Assembly: GCA_026985775.1 (NCBI GenBank)
Contig: JALSPV010000126.1
Span: 1 to 7,141 of the forward strand
Origin: Candidatus Aenigmatarchaeota archaeon
GTDB taxonomy: Archaea; Aenigmatarchaeota; Aenigmatarchaeia; Aenigmatarchaeales; SZUA-1535
Reading direction: 5' to 3'
DNA length: 7,141 bases
The notes under the pieces are model-generated. The model saw only the letters and a list, made by a program, of their open reading frames with translations. It was not told the DNA's origin and did not search any database. The position numbers were made by a program, and so were the translations under genes. Shown piece by piece: positions 1 to 6,721 of this stretch (position 1 is its first letter; every line of letters begins with the position of its first letter).

Positions 1-629
1 ACCTTTCTGTAATTTTCCCCGTAAAGAGAAACCATTATTACAGTGAATTTCCCTGCCTCTTCAACTGCTTCTATATCGAATGCAAGCATTTTTAATCCAG
101 GTATCCTTTTTTCTTCGAGTATTTCAGGTGTTTCATCGCATACTATTACCTTGTCAACCTTCCAATTTTTACGCATATCCTTTCCCTTTACTTTTATCCA
201 CGAAAAACCGCCCATTCCGTAAAAAATCAAAAGTTTTTTGTAAAAGTTTATTTCGTACTCGTACTCGTTTATCAAAAACTCTCCGCCCCTTTTAATTTCT
301 AAATGCTTTATAGCATCTCTCATCTTTTGCATTTCCTGTGGATGGTTACAATATACTTTGAGAAAGTTTTTTTCTTCAATCCCAAGTTTTCTTTTCTCTT
401 CTACAATTTCAAAAGAAAACCCTCTCTTTTTGAGAATTTCTTCTATTTTTTCTTTTGACTCTTTTATTTTACCATCTGCAGGAAGGACATAAAAAAATGG
501 TTTAAAGTTCCTAAAAATTACGCAGACACGCTTGCTGTTTTCATCTACACACCACAGCCTTACGTAAGTTTGCGAACCTTCCTTGAAATAATCAGAATCT
601 ATTATGCAGAGTTTTAGTTCTTTCTCCAT
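1..629 (-). CDS. polB: Archaeal family B DNA polymerase, N-terminal part (partial)
   Basis: Replicative or repair DNA polymerase of family B; only the first 209 codons lie in the window, and the open frame runs off the left edge. Seen: residues 42-50 (FKPFFYVLP) match the FRPYIYALL strand of Pyrococcus-type PolB. Residues 92-104 (VYCNHPQEMQKMR) match its LYLEHPQDVPTIR segment. Residues 123-134 (YEYEINFYKKLL) match FEYDIPFAKRYL. Residues 181-187 (MLAFDIE) are the exonuclease I motif, with proofreading carboxylates D185 and E187. These are the N-terminal domain, which in archaeal PolB carries the template-uracil pocket, and the start of the 3'-5' exonuclease domain. Polymerase motifs would lie outside the window. 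The start at 629 is the first ATG of the frame, has a TATA-like element about 26 bases upstream and fits a leaderless transcript. The family is fairly certain; the paralogue (PolB1, B2 or B3) is not. Confidence 0.88.
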   Translation of the reverse strand, partial: MEKELKLCIIDSDYFKEGSQTYVRLWCVDENSKRVCVIFRNFKPFFYVLPADGKIKESKEKIEEILKKRGFSFEIVEEKRKLGIEEKNFLKVYCNHPQEMQKMRDAIKHLEIKRGGEFLINEYEYEINFYKKLLIFYGMGGFSWIKVKGKDMRKNWKVDKVIVCDETPEILEEKRIPGLKMLAFDIEAVEEAGKFTVIMVSLYGENYRK

Positions 630-687
630 AAAATAATTTGCGAACCGATATCTTAAACTTTTATTGATTCTTCTCAAGAATTAGAGT
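630..687. promoter_or_regulatory. Divergent promoter region shared by polB and the permease gene
   Basis: This 58-base A/T-rich gap separates two divergent start codons. The core at 649-666 is TATA-like on both strands. TTTAAG on the minus strand (652-657) lies about 26 bases before the polymerase ATG. CTTTTATT on the plus strand (658-665) lies about 27 bases before the permease ATG. Both spacings match the archaeal TATA-to-start distance, so both transcripts are likely leaderless or nearly so. No convincing Shine-Dalgarno site precedes either ATG. The promoter assignment is inferred from sequence and spacing. Confidence 0.55.
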
Positions 688-2223
688 ATGGAGAAAAAGA
701 TTGGGCTTAAAGAAGCGTACTGCATAGGAGTAGGCGGAATGATAGGTGGCGGTATCTTCGCGGTTCTTGGTCTTAGCATATATCTTGCCAGAAGCGCTGC
801 GCCGCTATCATTTTTACTAGCCGGAACAATAGCTCTTTTGACAGGCTATTCTTATTCCAAGCTTTCCATGAGATTTCCAAGCCGTGGTGGAACGGTTGAG
901 TTTTTGATAAAAGCCTTTGGAACAGGTGTTTTTACGGGAACGTTGAATCTCCTTTTGCTGATGAGTTACATAGTAATGCTGGGTCTTTATGCATATGCAT
1001 TTGGAGCGTATGCGGCAAATCTTTTTCACATCCCAAGAGAGGTTTTATCGGCAGTCGCCATTCTCCTTTTCACAGTGATCAATGCATTTGGTATAATCCT
1101 CAGCAGCAAAACAGAGAACCTTCTTGTTTTTACTAAACTCGCTATTCTTTTGGGACTGGCATCCGCTGGTATCCTTTTTCTAAATACTTCACATTTTCAT
1201 GTGGAAGACTATGTAAACATAGTGCGGGTAATAGCAGGGGGAATGATAATATTTTTAGCGTACGAGGGCTTTGAACTCATCGCGAACATAGGAAACGATA
1301 TAAAGGATGTAAGTATTTACAAAAAAGCTTATTATCTTTCGATAATTTCCGTTACCCTAATTTACGTTCTGATAGCAATAATCACGATAGGCACACTTCC
1401 ATTTTCCATTATAATTAAAGCAAAAGATTACGTTCTCGCGATAGTGGCAAAACCTATTTTCGGTACACTTGGTTTTCTTATCGTTTCAATTGCTGCACTT
1501 TTCTCTACTAGTTCTGCAATTAACGCCACACTGTATGGGACTGCTGGAATAAGCTATTTGATTGCCAAATATGGACAATTACCACAAACGCTCAGCAAAA
1601 AAGTTTGGAAAAACTCCTACGAAGGGCTTTTGATAATATCTTTACTATCGATTCTACTTTCTATTTTTGGAAATCTCGAATCAATAGCAACAGCTGGAAG
1701 CTGTGGGTTTCTTCTAATATTTTTCTTCATAAACCTTGCTGCCATAAAATTGAGAAATAAACTAAAAATACGTGCCATTATACCGTTATTCGGTGCTGGT
1801 TTTTCTGTTCTTGCAATTTCTATTTTGTTTTGGAATATGTTCACAAAAGGCCCAAAAAACATTTTAATTTTCATGCTAATGATTCTCTCTTCTTTTTTAA
1901 TTGAAGTGTGCTACAGAAATGTTTCAAAGCGAGAAATTCAGGAATACATAGATTTGAACTTGAAAAAGCGCGAAGAAAAAATACAGAAATGGGAATCATG
2001 GCTTCCAAAAGTGATTTCTGCCATTAAAAATGCTATTGAAGATGCCGAGGTGAAATTGCTGGGAAGTATTAAAAGAGGAGAGATGGAAAAAAGCACGGAT
2101 GTGGACTTATTTGTCATAACAAGTAAAAGCATAGAAAGAGAAGATGTTAAAAGGATTATTCGCTCCGTAGACAAAACGCTTGAAAACATTGTGGACGTGA
2201 AAATAAAGAAGAAAGAGAAATAG
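688..2223 (+). CDS. APC-family amino acid permease fused to a C-terminal minimal nucleotidyltransferase domain
   Basis: Predicted secondary transporter of amino acids or related amines in the cytoplasmic membrane, 511 residues. Residues 1-408 read as an APC-superfamily permease with about 12 hydrophobic segments, roughly 11-32, 37-57, 78-110, 118-138, 146-165, 178-200, 213-235, 255-285, 313-328, 333-353, 362-384 and 389-408. TM1 carries the glycine-rich GVGGMIGGGIF motif (14-24) and TM6 carries FLAYEGFELIANI (189-201), both typical of the family. A charged linker (about 410-440) leads to a nucleotidyltransferase-like module. It has a helix at 440-453, then GSIKRGE (459-465), then STDVDLFVI (469-477) with D471 and D473, and a last strand IVDVKI (501-506) with a possible third carboxylate, D503. 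This matches the GS-x(n)-DxD pattern of MNT-type nucleotidyltransferases. Twelve segments would place this tail in the cytoplasm. The frame is continuous, so this is a true fusion. Substrate and NTase activity are unknown; the domain may be regulatory. Confidence 0.88.
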   Translation: MEKKIGLKEAYCIGVGGMIGGGIFAVLGLSIYLARSAAPLSFLLAGTIALLTGYSYSKLSMRFPSRGGTVEFLIKAFGTGVFTGTLNLLLLMSYIVMLGLYAYAFGAYAANLFHIPREVLSAVAILLFTVINAFGIILSSKTENLLVFTKLAILLGLASAGILFLNTSHFHVEDYVNIVRVIAGGMIIFLAYEGFELIANIGNDIKDVSIYKKAYYLSIISVTLIYVLIAIITIGTLPFSIIIKAKDYVLAIVAKPIFGTLGFLIVSIAALFSTSSAINATLYGTAGISYLIAKYGQLPQTLSKKVWKNSYEGLLIISLLSILLSIFGNLESIATAGSCGFLLIFFFINLAAIKLRNKLKIRAIIPLFGAGFSVLAISILFWNMFTKGPKNILIFMLMILSSFLIEVCYRNVSKREIQEYIDLNLKKREEKIQKWESWLPKVISAIKNAIEDAEVKLLGSIKRGEMEKSTDVDLFVITSKSIEREDVKRIIRSVDKTLENIVDVKIKKKEK

Positions 2224-2256
2224 GTTATATATAGTTCTAATAATCATTAGTTTGTC
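2223..2256 (+). promoter_or_regulatory. TATA-box promoter of trmY
   Basis: TTATATATA at 2225-2233 begins two bases after the permease stop codon and is centred 28 bases upstream of the TrmY ATG. No Shine-Dalgarno site is present in the 33-base gap. This fits an archaeal promoter producing a leaderless mRNA and suggests trmY is transcribed separately from the permease. Confidence 0.65.
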
Positions 2257-2856
2257 ATGCGTACATTTATACTGTGGAGTCACGCAATAACATCACCCGA
2301 ATTCAGCTTGAAGGATCTACCAAGCTCTGGAAAGCGCATGGATTTAGTTGCCCGTTGTGTAATAGCTGCGCTCTGGCTTTCTCACAGAATAAGAAATGAC
2401 ACAAGAATTTTTATCGTACTCAATGGTGCACCCGAACCACCGAAAACATTAGTTTTTCATCCAGAAATAAGAAAGGTTGCACCAGATGAGCGATCAATAG
2501 CTTCCTGGATAAGAAAGGCCCTTGATAAATTCAGAGGTAGAAGAGATAAAAACTGGGTGGAACTTTACAACGGAATAAAAATTTCAGGAAGAAGCTTTCA
2601 AGACATTATAAAAGATTTGCTTGAAGAAGGTTGTAGAAACTTTTACCTTTTACACGAGCGCGGAGAAGATATAGAAAATGTGGAAATAGGAGAAAACCCT
2701 GTATTTGTGCTAGGCGATCATAAAGGAATTGCAAAGAACGATGAAGCCTTTGTGTTAAGACACGGAATAAAACTTTCTCTTGAAAAACGCTCTTATCTTG
2801 CGAGTTCATGCATCTCTGTTGTACAATGGATATGCGACAGGAAAGACATTTATTAA
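2257..2856 (+). CDS. trmY: tRNA (pseudouridine(54)-N1)-methyltransferase TrmY
   Basis: SPOUT-class methyltransferase that uses S-adenosylmethionine to convert pseudouridine 54 in the T-loop of archaeal tRNA to N1-methylpseudouridine; cytoplasmic. Its 199 residues are the usual family length. Diagnostic segments recalled from the Methanocaldococcus homologue are present: the N-terminal ITSPEFSLKDLPSSGKRMDL (11-30), APEPPKTLVF (58-67) and KVAPDERSIASWIRKAL (73-89). Also present are YLLHERGEDIENV (130-142) and the knot region NPVFVLGDHKGI (147-158), followed by a C-terminal LASSCISVVQ segment (181-190) that completes the trefoil knot and SAM pocket in this family. The start follows directly from the TATA box 28 bases upstream. 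It probably forms a single-gene unit, since the next gene has its own promoter. No oddities seen. Confidence 0.93.
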   Translation: MRTFILWSHAITSPEFSLKDLPSSGKRMDLVARCVIAALWLSHRIRNDTRIFIVLNGAPEPPKTLVFHPEIRKVAPDERSIASWIRKALDKFRGRRDKNWVELYNGIKISGRSFQDIIKDLLEEGCRNFYLLHERGEDIENVEIGENPVFVLGDHKGIAKNDEAFVLRHGIKLSLEKRSYLASSCISVVQWICDRKDIY

Positions 2857-2893
2857 GAATCGTCAATTACCGATGGTATCTTCGCCTATATCA

Positions 2894-2933
2894 GAAAAGT
2901 TTATATTCTTTTTCATTATGAAATTCTCTTTCT
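2894..2933 (+). promoter_or_regulatory. TATA-box promoter of the pyruvate kinase-like gene
   Basis: TTTATATT at 2900-2907 is preceded by a purine-rich GAAAAG (2894-2899) that could act as the BRE. It is centred about 30 bases upstream of the ATG at 2934. An ATG at 2918 is out of frame with the gene. The rest of the 77-base gap after trmY shows no other structure. Confidence 0.6.
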
Positions 2934-3632
2934 ATGACGGAAAAAGAAAGGAGAACAAAAATTGTATGCACAATAGGTCCCGCTTCTAAACACCTTATTA
3001 GAGAGCTTGAAAAGGCAGGAATGGATATAGCGAGAATAAACACCGCTTATACCAATGAAACAAAGATAGATTTCGAACATATAATGGTGGACGTAAGACA
3101 CTGGAAGAAAATTCCAGAGCTTGAATTACCAGAGAAAGGTATGATTGCGGTTTCTTTTGTCAAAAGCCACGAATGCGTTAGAAATGCGCGTGATCATGCA
3201 AGCTGGTTACCGATATGTGCAAAGATAGAAACAAAGGAAGCCGTAAAAAATCTCGACAGAATAGTCAAGGAAAGCGATTATGTAATGGTTGCCCGCGGTG
3301 ATCTTGGGAAAGAATTTGGAATACACCTTGTACCAGTAGTTCAAGAAAAAATAATAGAAACATGTAAAAAATATGAAAAACCGTTCATAGTTGCAACAGA
3401 AGTTTTACGTTCGATGATAAATTTTTATGAACCAAGCAGAGCTGAATCAATTGATGTTTTCAATACCGTTAAATCTGGTGCATACGCAATTATGTTAGCG
3501 GATGAGACTGCAGTAGGAAAATATCCCGTAGAAAGCGCGAGGTGGCTGGATAAGCTCATAAGAGCAGTCGAAAGTTTTTTGGAGAATGGTGGTCATGAAT
3601 GTCTTTTAACAACAACACCGCTTTCTTTTTGA
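2934..3632 (+). CDS. Short pyruvate kinase-like protein (TIM-barrel core only)
   Basis: A 232-residue protein built from pyruvate kinase barrel segments; full PK is about 470 residues. Seen in order: RTKIVCTIGPAS (7-18), MDIARIN (30-36), MIAVSFVKS (70-78), AKIET (96-100), SDYVMVARGDLGKEFG (114-129), KPFIVATEVLRSMI (149-162), PSRAESIDVFNTV (167-179) and AIMLADETAVGKYPVE (185-200). K97, E99 and D123 align with the catalytic lysine and the two metal-binding acids of PK, and T155 with the conserved threonine of ATQM. The lid (B) domain and the C-terminal allosteric domain are absent. The RxNxSH motif is changed to RINTAY, and the LDTKGPxIRTG stretch is reduced to a possible remnant at 52-56. The gene has its own promoter and ends five bases from the stop of the convergent permease gene. 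It may be a PEP- or phosphate-ligand sensor or a diverged enzyme; normal pyruvate kinase activity is doubtful. The family is certain, the function is not. Confidence 0.85.
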   Translation: MTEKERRTKIVCTIGPASKHLIRELEKAGMDIARINTAYTNETKIDFEHIMVDVRHWKKIPELELPEKGMIAVSFVKSHECVRNARDHASWLPICAKIETKEAVKNLDRIVKESDYVMVARGDLGKEFGIHLVPVVQEKIIETCKKYEKPFIVATEVLRSMINFYEPSRAESIDVFNTVKSGAYAIMLADETAVGKYPVESARWLDKLIRAVESFLENGGHECLLTTTPLSF

Positions 3633-3640
3633 TTGTTTTA
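3622..3640 (+). terminator. Possible T-rich transcription terminator
   Basis: A T-rich stretch (CTTTCTTTTTGATTG and on) overlaps the stop codon of the kinase-like gene and the five-base gap before the convergent permease stop. Archaeal termination commonly uses U-tracts without a hairpin, and no hairpin is evident here. Weak call based on composition and position. Confidence 0.3.
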
Positions 3641-4876
3641 TTCATACCTCAATGCTTCGACAGGCTCTAAATTAGCAGCCTTTCTGGCGGGTAAAAAACC
3701 TGCTATTATTCCTGTTAAAAACGCCACAATAAGAGCTAAAATGGAAAGTTCAAGAGAAAAATGTACGTGCGGAATCTTTAAGCCACTGCTTTCTATTCCA
3801 GACTTTGAGAGAAGATAATAGCGCAAATATAGAAAAGCTTCTCCCATACCATAACCTGCTATTATTCCTAAAATTCCACCAAAAAGCCCTATCATTCCGC
3901 TTTCTAAAAGAAACATTAGCATTATCTTTCTTTTTGTAGCTCCTATTGCCTTAAAAATCCCTATTTCACGCGTTCTTTCAAGAACAGAGGTAAACATCAT
4001 GTTTGCTATTCCTATGGCACCGACTATTAGAGAAATACCAGCTATACTCCCTAAAAGGGTTTGAAGAAGTGAGGTAACCTGCATCGTTATTTCCTTTGAA
4101 AATTTAGGAGAAAATACTGTGAAATCTTTTTCATCTTTTGTAACATGATGTAGTGAGAGAAGTTTTTCTTCTATTTTCTTTGCAACATATTCTGGATCCA
4201 CACCATCGCGAACCTTTACCAGAATATCATCCACATATTTATTATTCAATCCTTTGATTTTTCGAAGGGAATCTCTAGTTAAATAAACACTTGTATCAAC
4301 CGCTTTGAAAACACCACCAGCTTTTTTCATTATTCCAACTACTTTGAACGGTTTGCCTTCTATTATAATTTTATCTCTCAGCTTAAGATTTTTTTTAAAC
4401 AACTCGTATGCAACAGAATAACCAATAAGCACTTCGTTATCGCTTCTTGGATATCTTCCGCGAAGAATCCCTATTGTATTTACTTTTTCGAAATTCTTAT
4501 CTATTCCAAAAGCGTTTAGAGAATATTTTTCCTTTCCAACACCCACTATAACTCTTGACTTTACGCTTGCAGAAACAACATCAACTCCAGGTAGAGAAGA
4601 AATAGCTCTTACATCCTTTTCTGTAAGTGTTTGCATGCTTGGAGTACCACCAAAAATAGAAATAGAAAAAGCTAATTTGAAGTTGCCAGGAACTACCTCT
4701 ATTATGTTTGTCTGAAATTTTTCGATCTCCTTTAAAATCATTTCATTGATTGATTGTGTAGCGGAGACCAAACCAGTAATTGCTGCTACTCCTATTATAA
4801 CACCAAGAACTGTTAAGAATGTTCTTAATTTTCTATGAGAAAGATTTTTTAAAACCAAAATTAAAAGCTCCTGCAT
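3638..4876 (-). CDS. MacB/FtsX-type ABC transporter permease
   Basis: Membrane subunit of a type VII (MacB-like mechanotransmission) ABC transporter, 412 residues. It has the family layout: TM1 at about 19-41 (TFLTVLGVIIGVAAITGLVS), then a large extracytoplasmic MacB-type domain (about 42-268), then three C-terminal segments at about 271-296, 319-350 and 374-396. The FtsX-domain coupling segment RTREIGIFKAIGATKRKI (301-318) and the C-terminal PARKAANLEPVEALRYE (396-412) are hallmarks. Last gene of a three-gene operon with the ATPase (6035-6721) and the Ig-like protein (4884-6038). Its ATG lies 7 bases after the preceding stop and a Shine-Dalgarno site overlaps that stop, so translation is probably coupled. 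The pair could export a substrate or transmit force across the membrane; the substrate cannot be read from sequence. Confidence 0.93.
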   Translation of the reverse strand: MQELLILVLKNLSHRKLRTFLTVLGVIIGVAAITGLVSATQSINEMILKEIEKFQTNIIEVVPGNFKLAFSISIFGGTPSMQTLTEKDVRAISSLPGVDVVSASVKSRVIVGVGKEKYSLNAFGIDKNFEKVNTIGILRGRYPRSDNEVLIGYSVAYELFKKNLKLRDKIIIEGKPFKVVGIMKKAGGVFKAVDTSVYLTRDSLRKIKGLNNKYVDDILVKVRDGVDPEYVAKKIEEKLLSLHHVTKDEKDFTVFSPKFSKEITMQVTSLLQTLLGSIAGISLIVGAIGIANMMFTSVLERTREIGIFKAIGATKRKIMLMFLLESGMIGLFGGILGIIAGYGMGEAFLYLRYYLLSKSGIESSGLKIPHVHFSLELSILALIVAFLTGIIAGFLPARKAANLEPVEALRYE

Positions 4877-4947
4877 ATGGCTCTTACCTCTTTTTCCTCA
4901 AAAGTAGAATTATCAAAATCACGATTAACAATAAAGCTCCTGCATAT
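4864..4947. repeat. 15-base direct repeat, two copies 69 bases apart
   Basis: AAAGCTCCTGCATAT occurs exactly at 4864-4878 and 4933-4947. Both copies are followed by (A)GCTCTT with a one-base offset. On the coding (minus) strand one copy covers the start codon and first codons of the permease. The other encodes YAGAL in the C-terminal membrane anchor of the upstream gene, in a different frame. A local duplication or chance are both possible. Confidence 0.6.
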
Positions 4948-6038
4948 AAGCTCTTGTTTTCCGTGAGGGGATTTTCATTTTTCTTCTCTGCTGGAATGCT
5001 TATTTCAAGAGAAAACGTTTGCACGTGTTCTTTCTCGAAAGCATCTCTAAAATGCACGGTTACGGTAATTGTGTGTTTTCCTGATTGTCCATCTACTTTT
5101 ATGCTTTCTGAATCATAGTCATCCCTATCGAGTTCTCCGATGAAAATCTTTTTAGGATAAACCTTTATGCTTCGCGAGCCTATCTCCATCCAGACAGCAT
5201 GAATTTTTTCTGTTCCTGTATTCGCAATTGTTATTTCAAGCATATTTTCACCTTCTTTGAGTTCTGGATTCTCTATATAAACCATTACCCCGCTTGTCCC
5301 TTTTGCTTTTATAAAAGTGGCAGATGCGCTTGTGTATTCTTTTAGGTGAAGGGCATCTGTGTATTTAACCACCAACAGAAGTGCATAAATTCCCGGTTGA
5401 ATTAGCGGGGAAAGCGAAATGTTGAAGCATGCAAGTTTTTTCTGAGCGATATCTCCAAGGTATAGCTGAGAAGGTGTTATTGAAATTTCCGGGTAAGTTG
5501 TATTAATTATCAGCAACACATCTTTTGCCTCATGTCCGTGATTAAAAAGCTCGACACATATCTTTGCTCTCCCTCCTATTTTCACTTCGTTATTTCCCGT
5601 TTGTCTTATTTCAAGAAGCGGCGAATTGAGAATTGTTACAGGTATTACCACATCTTCTTCTCTTTTTTCTCCACTATAATCTTTGTAAGATAAATGAACG
5701 TATATCCATGAAATTGTTGGGAATGGAGTTGAGTTAACCGCAAAAACTATTCCTGTCCTTTGCGATGCACCGGCGGGAAGCGAATCTATCGAAAACTGGT
5801 TTTTTCCAAGAATTTTTATCCAGTTCCCACTGGTAACACCAACTTTAAGCCTTGTAATCGGAAAAGTCGTGGGGTTTTGAATAATAAGCATTACCGAGCC
5901 TTCGTCTCCCGGTGAATAAACATTTTTTGATAGCTCGTAGCTCACAACAATGCTTCCTGCACCAACAGCCTTTGAGACAGGAATCAAAAATCCAAAAAGT
6001 AAAACAAAAACCAGCAACAAATTTTGTTTAATTTTCAT
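4884..6038 (-). CDS. Secreted, membrane-anchored protein with three Ig-like domains, ABC-operon partner
   Basis: 384 residues. An N-terminal hydrophobic signal sequence (about 6-25, after MKIKQN) is followed by three predicted beta-sandwich domains at about 28-140, 141-247 and 250-350. One C-terminal transmembrane segment (363-380) ends in the basic stop-transfer RKKR. The domains share phrases such as VMLIIQNPTTFPITRLKV, CVELFNHGHEAKDV and EITIANTGTEKIHAV. These resemble the COG1361/CARDB/NEW3-like folds of archaeal envelope proteins. The bulk lies outside the membrane. It starts by an ATGA overlap with the ATPase stop and has a strong Shine-Dalgarno site, GGAGGTG, five bases upstream. It is second in the operon, where MacA-type adaptors occur in bacteria, but shows no MacA coiled coil or lipoyl domain. 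Likely role: an extracytoplasmic partner of the permease. That role is inferred from context only; no specific family is recognised. Confidence 0.82.
   Translation of the reverse strand: MKIKQNLLLVFVLLFGFLIPVSKAVGAGSIVVSYELSKNVYSPGDEGSVMLIIQNPTTFPITRLKVGVTSGNWIKILGKNQFSIDSLPAGASQRTGIVFAVNSTPFPTISWIYVHLSYKDYSGEKREEDVVIPVTILNSPLLEIRQTGNNEVKIGGRAKICVELFNHGHEAKDVLLIINTTYPEISITPSQLYLGDIAQKKLACFNISLSPLIQPGIYALLLVVKYTDALHLKEYTSASATFIKAKGTSGVMVYIENPELKEGENMLEITIANTGTEKIHAVWMEIGSRSIKVYPKKIFIGELDRDDYDSESIKVDGQSGKHTITVTVHFRDAFEKEHVQTFSLEISIPAEKKNENPLTENKSLYAGALLLIVILIILLLRKKR
4886..4891 (-). promoter_or_regulatory. Shine-Dalgarno site of the permease gene
   Basis: AGAGGT on the minus strand overlaps the stop codon of the upstream gene and lies nine bases before the ATG at 4876. 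It supports this start and translational coupling of an internal operon gene. Confidence 0.7.
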
Positions 6039-6721
6039 TTTTTCACCTCCTTTACTATTTTTCCGTCTTTTATATATAAAATTCTCTTCATCTTTTTTGC
6101 CATCTCCAAATCGTGAGTAACCATTACTATGGTTTTTCCTTCTTCCTTATTCAGTCTTACGAGCAAATCCATTATTTCCTTACCCCTTTTTGTATCGAGA
6201 TTTCCTGTTGGTTCGTCCGCAAGAATTATTTCAGGATTATTTGCAAGAGCTCTTGCTATTGCTATTCTCTGCCTTTCCCCACCCGAGAGCTGCGAAGGTA
6301 AATGATTTGCCCTGTGCTCCATCCCAACTTTTTTCAAAAGTTCTAAAGCAAGCTTTTTATCAGCTTTACCTTTTGTTAAAAGTATAGGAAGCATGACATT
6401 TTCCAGAGCACTTAGATAAGGGACTAAATAAAAAAACTGAAAAACAAAACCTATTGTAGAACCTCTTATTTTCGCCAGCTCGTCTTCGTTAAGTGTTGAA
6501 ACATCTATACCATTAACATAAACCTTTCCTTTCGTTGGTTTGTCAAGACAACCTATAATGTGCATAAGTGTAGACTTTCCAGACCCAGAAGGACCGAGAA
6601 TAGCTATTCTTTTGCCTCTTTTTATTTCAAGATTTATACCACGAAGCGCCTCAACCCTTGCACTTTCGTATTCTTTCCATACATCAACACACTTTATTAC
6701 TATCCCCCCACCTTTTCTCAT
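6035..6721 (-). CDS. ABC transporter ATP-binding protein, MacB/LolD type
   Basis: Cytoplasmic ATPase that powers the downstream permease, 228 residues, the usual length for stand-alone LolD/MacB-type ATPases. All key motifs are intact: Walker A GPSGSGKST (43-51), Q-loop Q95 in FVFQFFYL, ABC signature LSGGE (145-149) followed by RQRIAIARAL, Walker B IILADE (165-170) with catalytic E170, D-loop NLD (174-176) and H-loop H203 in VTHD. The PTGNLD sequence and the FQFFYLVPYLSALENVMLP region are typical of the lipoprotein-release and macrolide-export (type VII) group. First gene of the operon. The ATG at 6721 is the first in frame after a TATA-like region and has no Shine-Dalgarno site, fitting a very short leader. 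Its stop overlaps the next start by ATGA. Nothing abnormal. Confidence 0.95.
   Translation of the reverse strand: MRKGGGIVIKCVDVWKEYESARVEALRGINLEIKRGKRIAILGPSGSGKSTLMHIIGCLDKPTKGKVYVNGIDVSTLNEDELAKIRGSTIGFVFQFFYLVPYLSALENVMLPILLTKGKADKKLALELLKKVGMEHRANHLPSQLSGGERQRIAIARALANNPEIILADEPTGNLDTKRGKEIMDLLVRLNKEEGKTIVMVTHDLEMAKKMKRILYIKDGKIVKEVKK
6044..6050 (-). promoter_or_regulatory. Strong Shine-Dalgarno site of the Ig-like protein gene
   Basis: GGAGGTG on the minus strand, inside the last codons of the ATPase gene, lies five bases before the ATG at 6038. It fixes that start and shows this organism uses Shine-Dalgarno initiation for internal operon genes, unlike its first genes. Confidence 0.85.

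Noticed and set aside
80..295. Plus-strand open frame of 71 codons
   Set aside because: It lies wholly inside the polB coding sequence on the other strand and has no family-like sequence.
817..2189. Minus-strand open frames at 817-1029, 1617-1874 and 1938-2189
   Set aside because: They are antisense to the clearly coding permease-NTase gene and show no recognisable protein features.
2010..2223. Permease-NTase join as an artefact of two overlapping genes
   Set aside because: One uninterrupted frame runs through a plausible charged linker, and no promoter or Shine-Dalgarno site for a separate NTase gene was seen.
2857..2933. Small RNA or riboswitch between trmY and the kinase-like gene
   Set aside because: The gap is only 77 bases, holds a TATA box close to the start codon and shows no stable stem, leaving no leader to carry a riboswitch.
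2606..2989. Minus-strand frame at 2606-2866 and plus-strand frame at 2780-2989
   Set aside because: Both overlap trmY or the start of the kinase-like gene in other frames; the recognised proteins explain the sequence.
2934..3632. Pyruvate kinase-like gene as a pseudogene
   Set aside because: The frame is intact, catalytic motifs are retained and a promoter is present. The missing parts are whole domains, not random damage. Decay cannot be fully excluded.
4819..5118. Plus-strand frame of 99 codons across the permease / Ig-like gene junction
   Set aside because: It is antisense to two operon genes, and its composition is that of a reversed membrane-anchor region.
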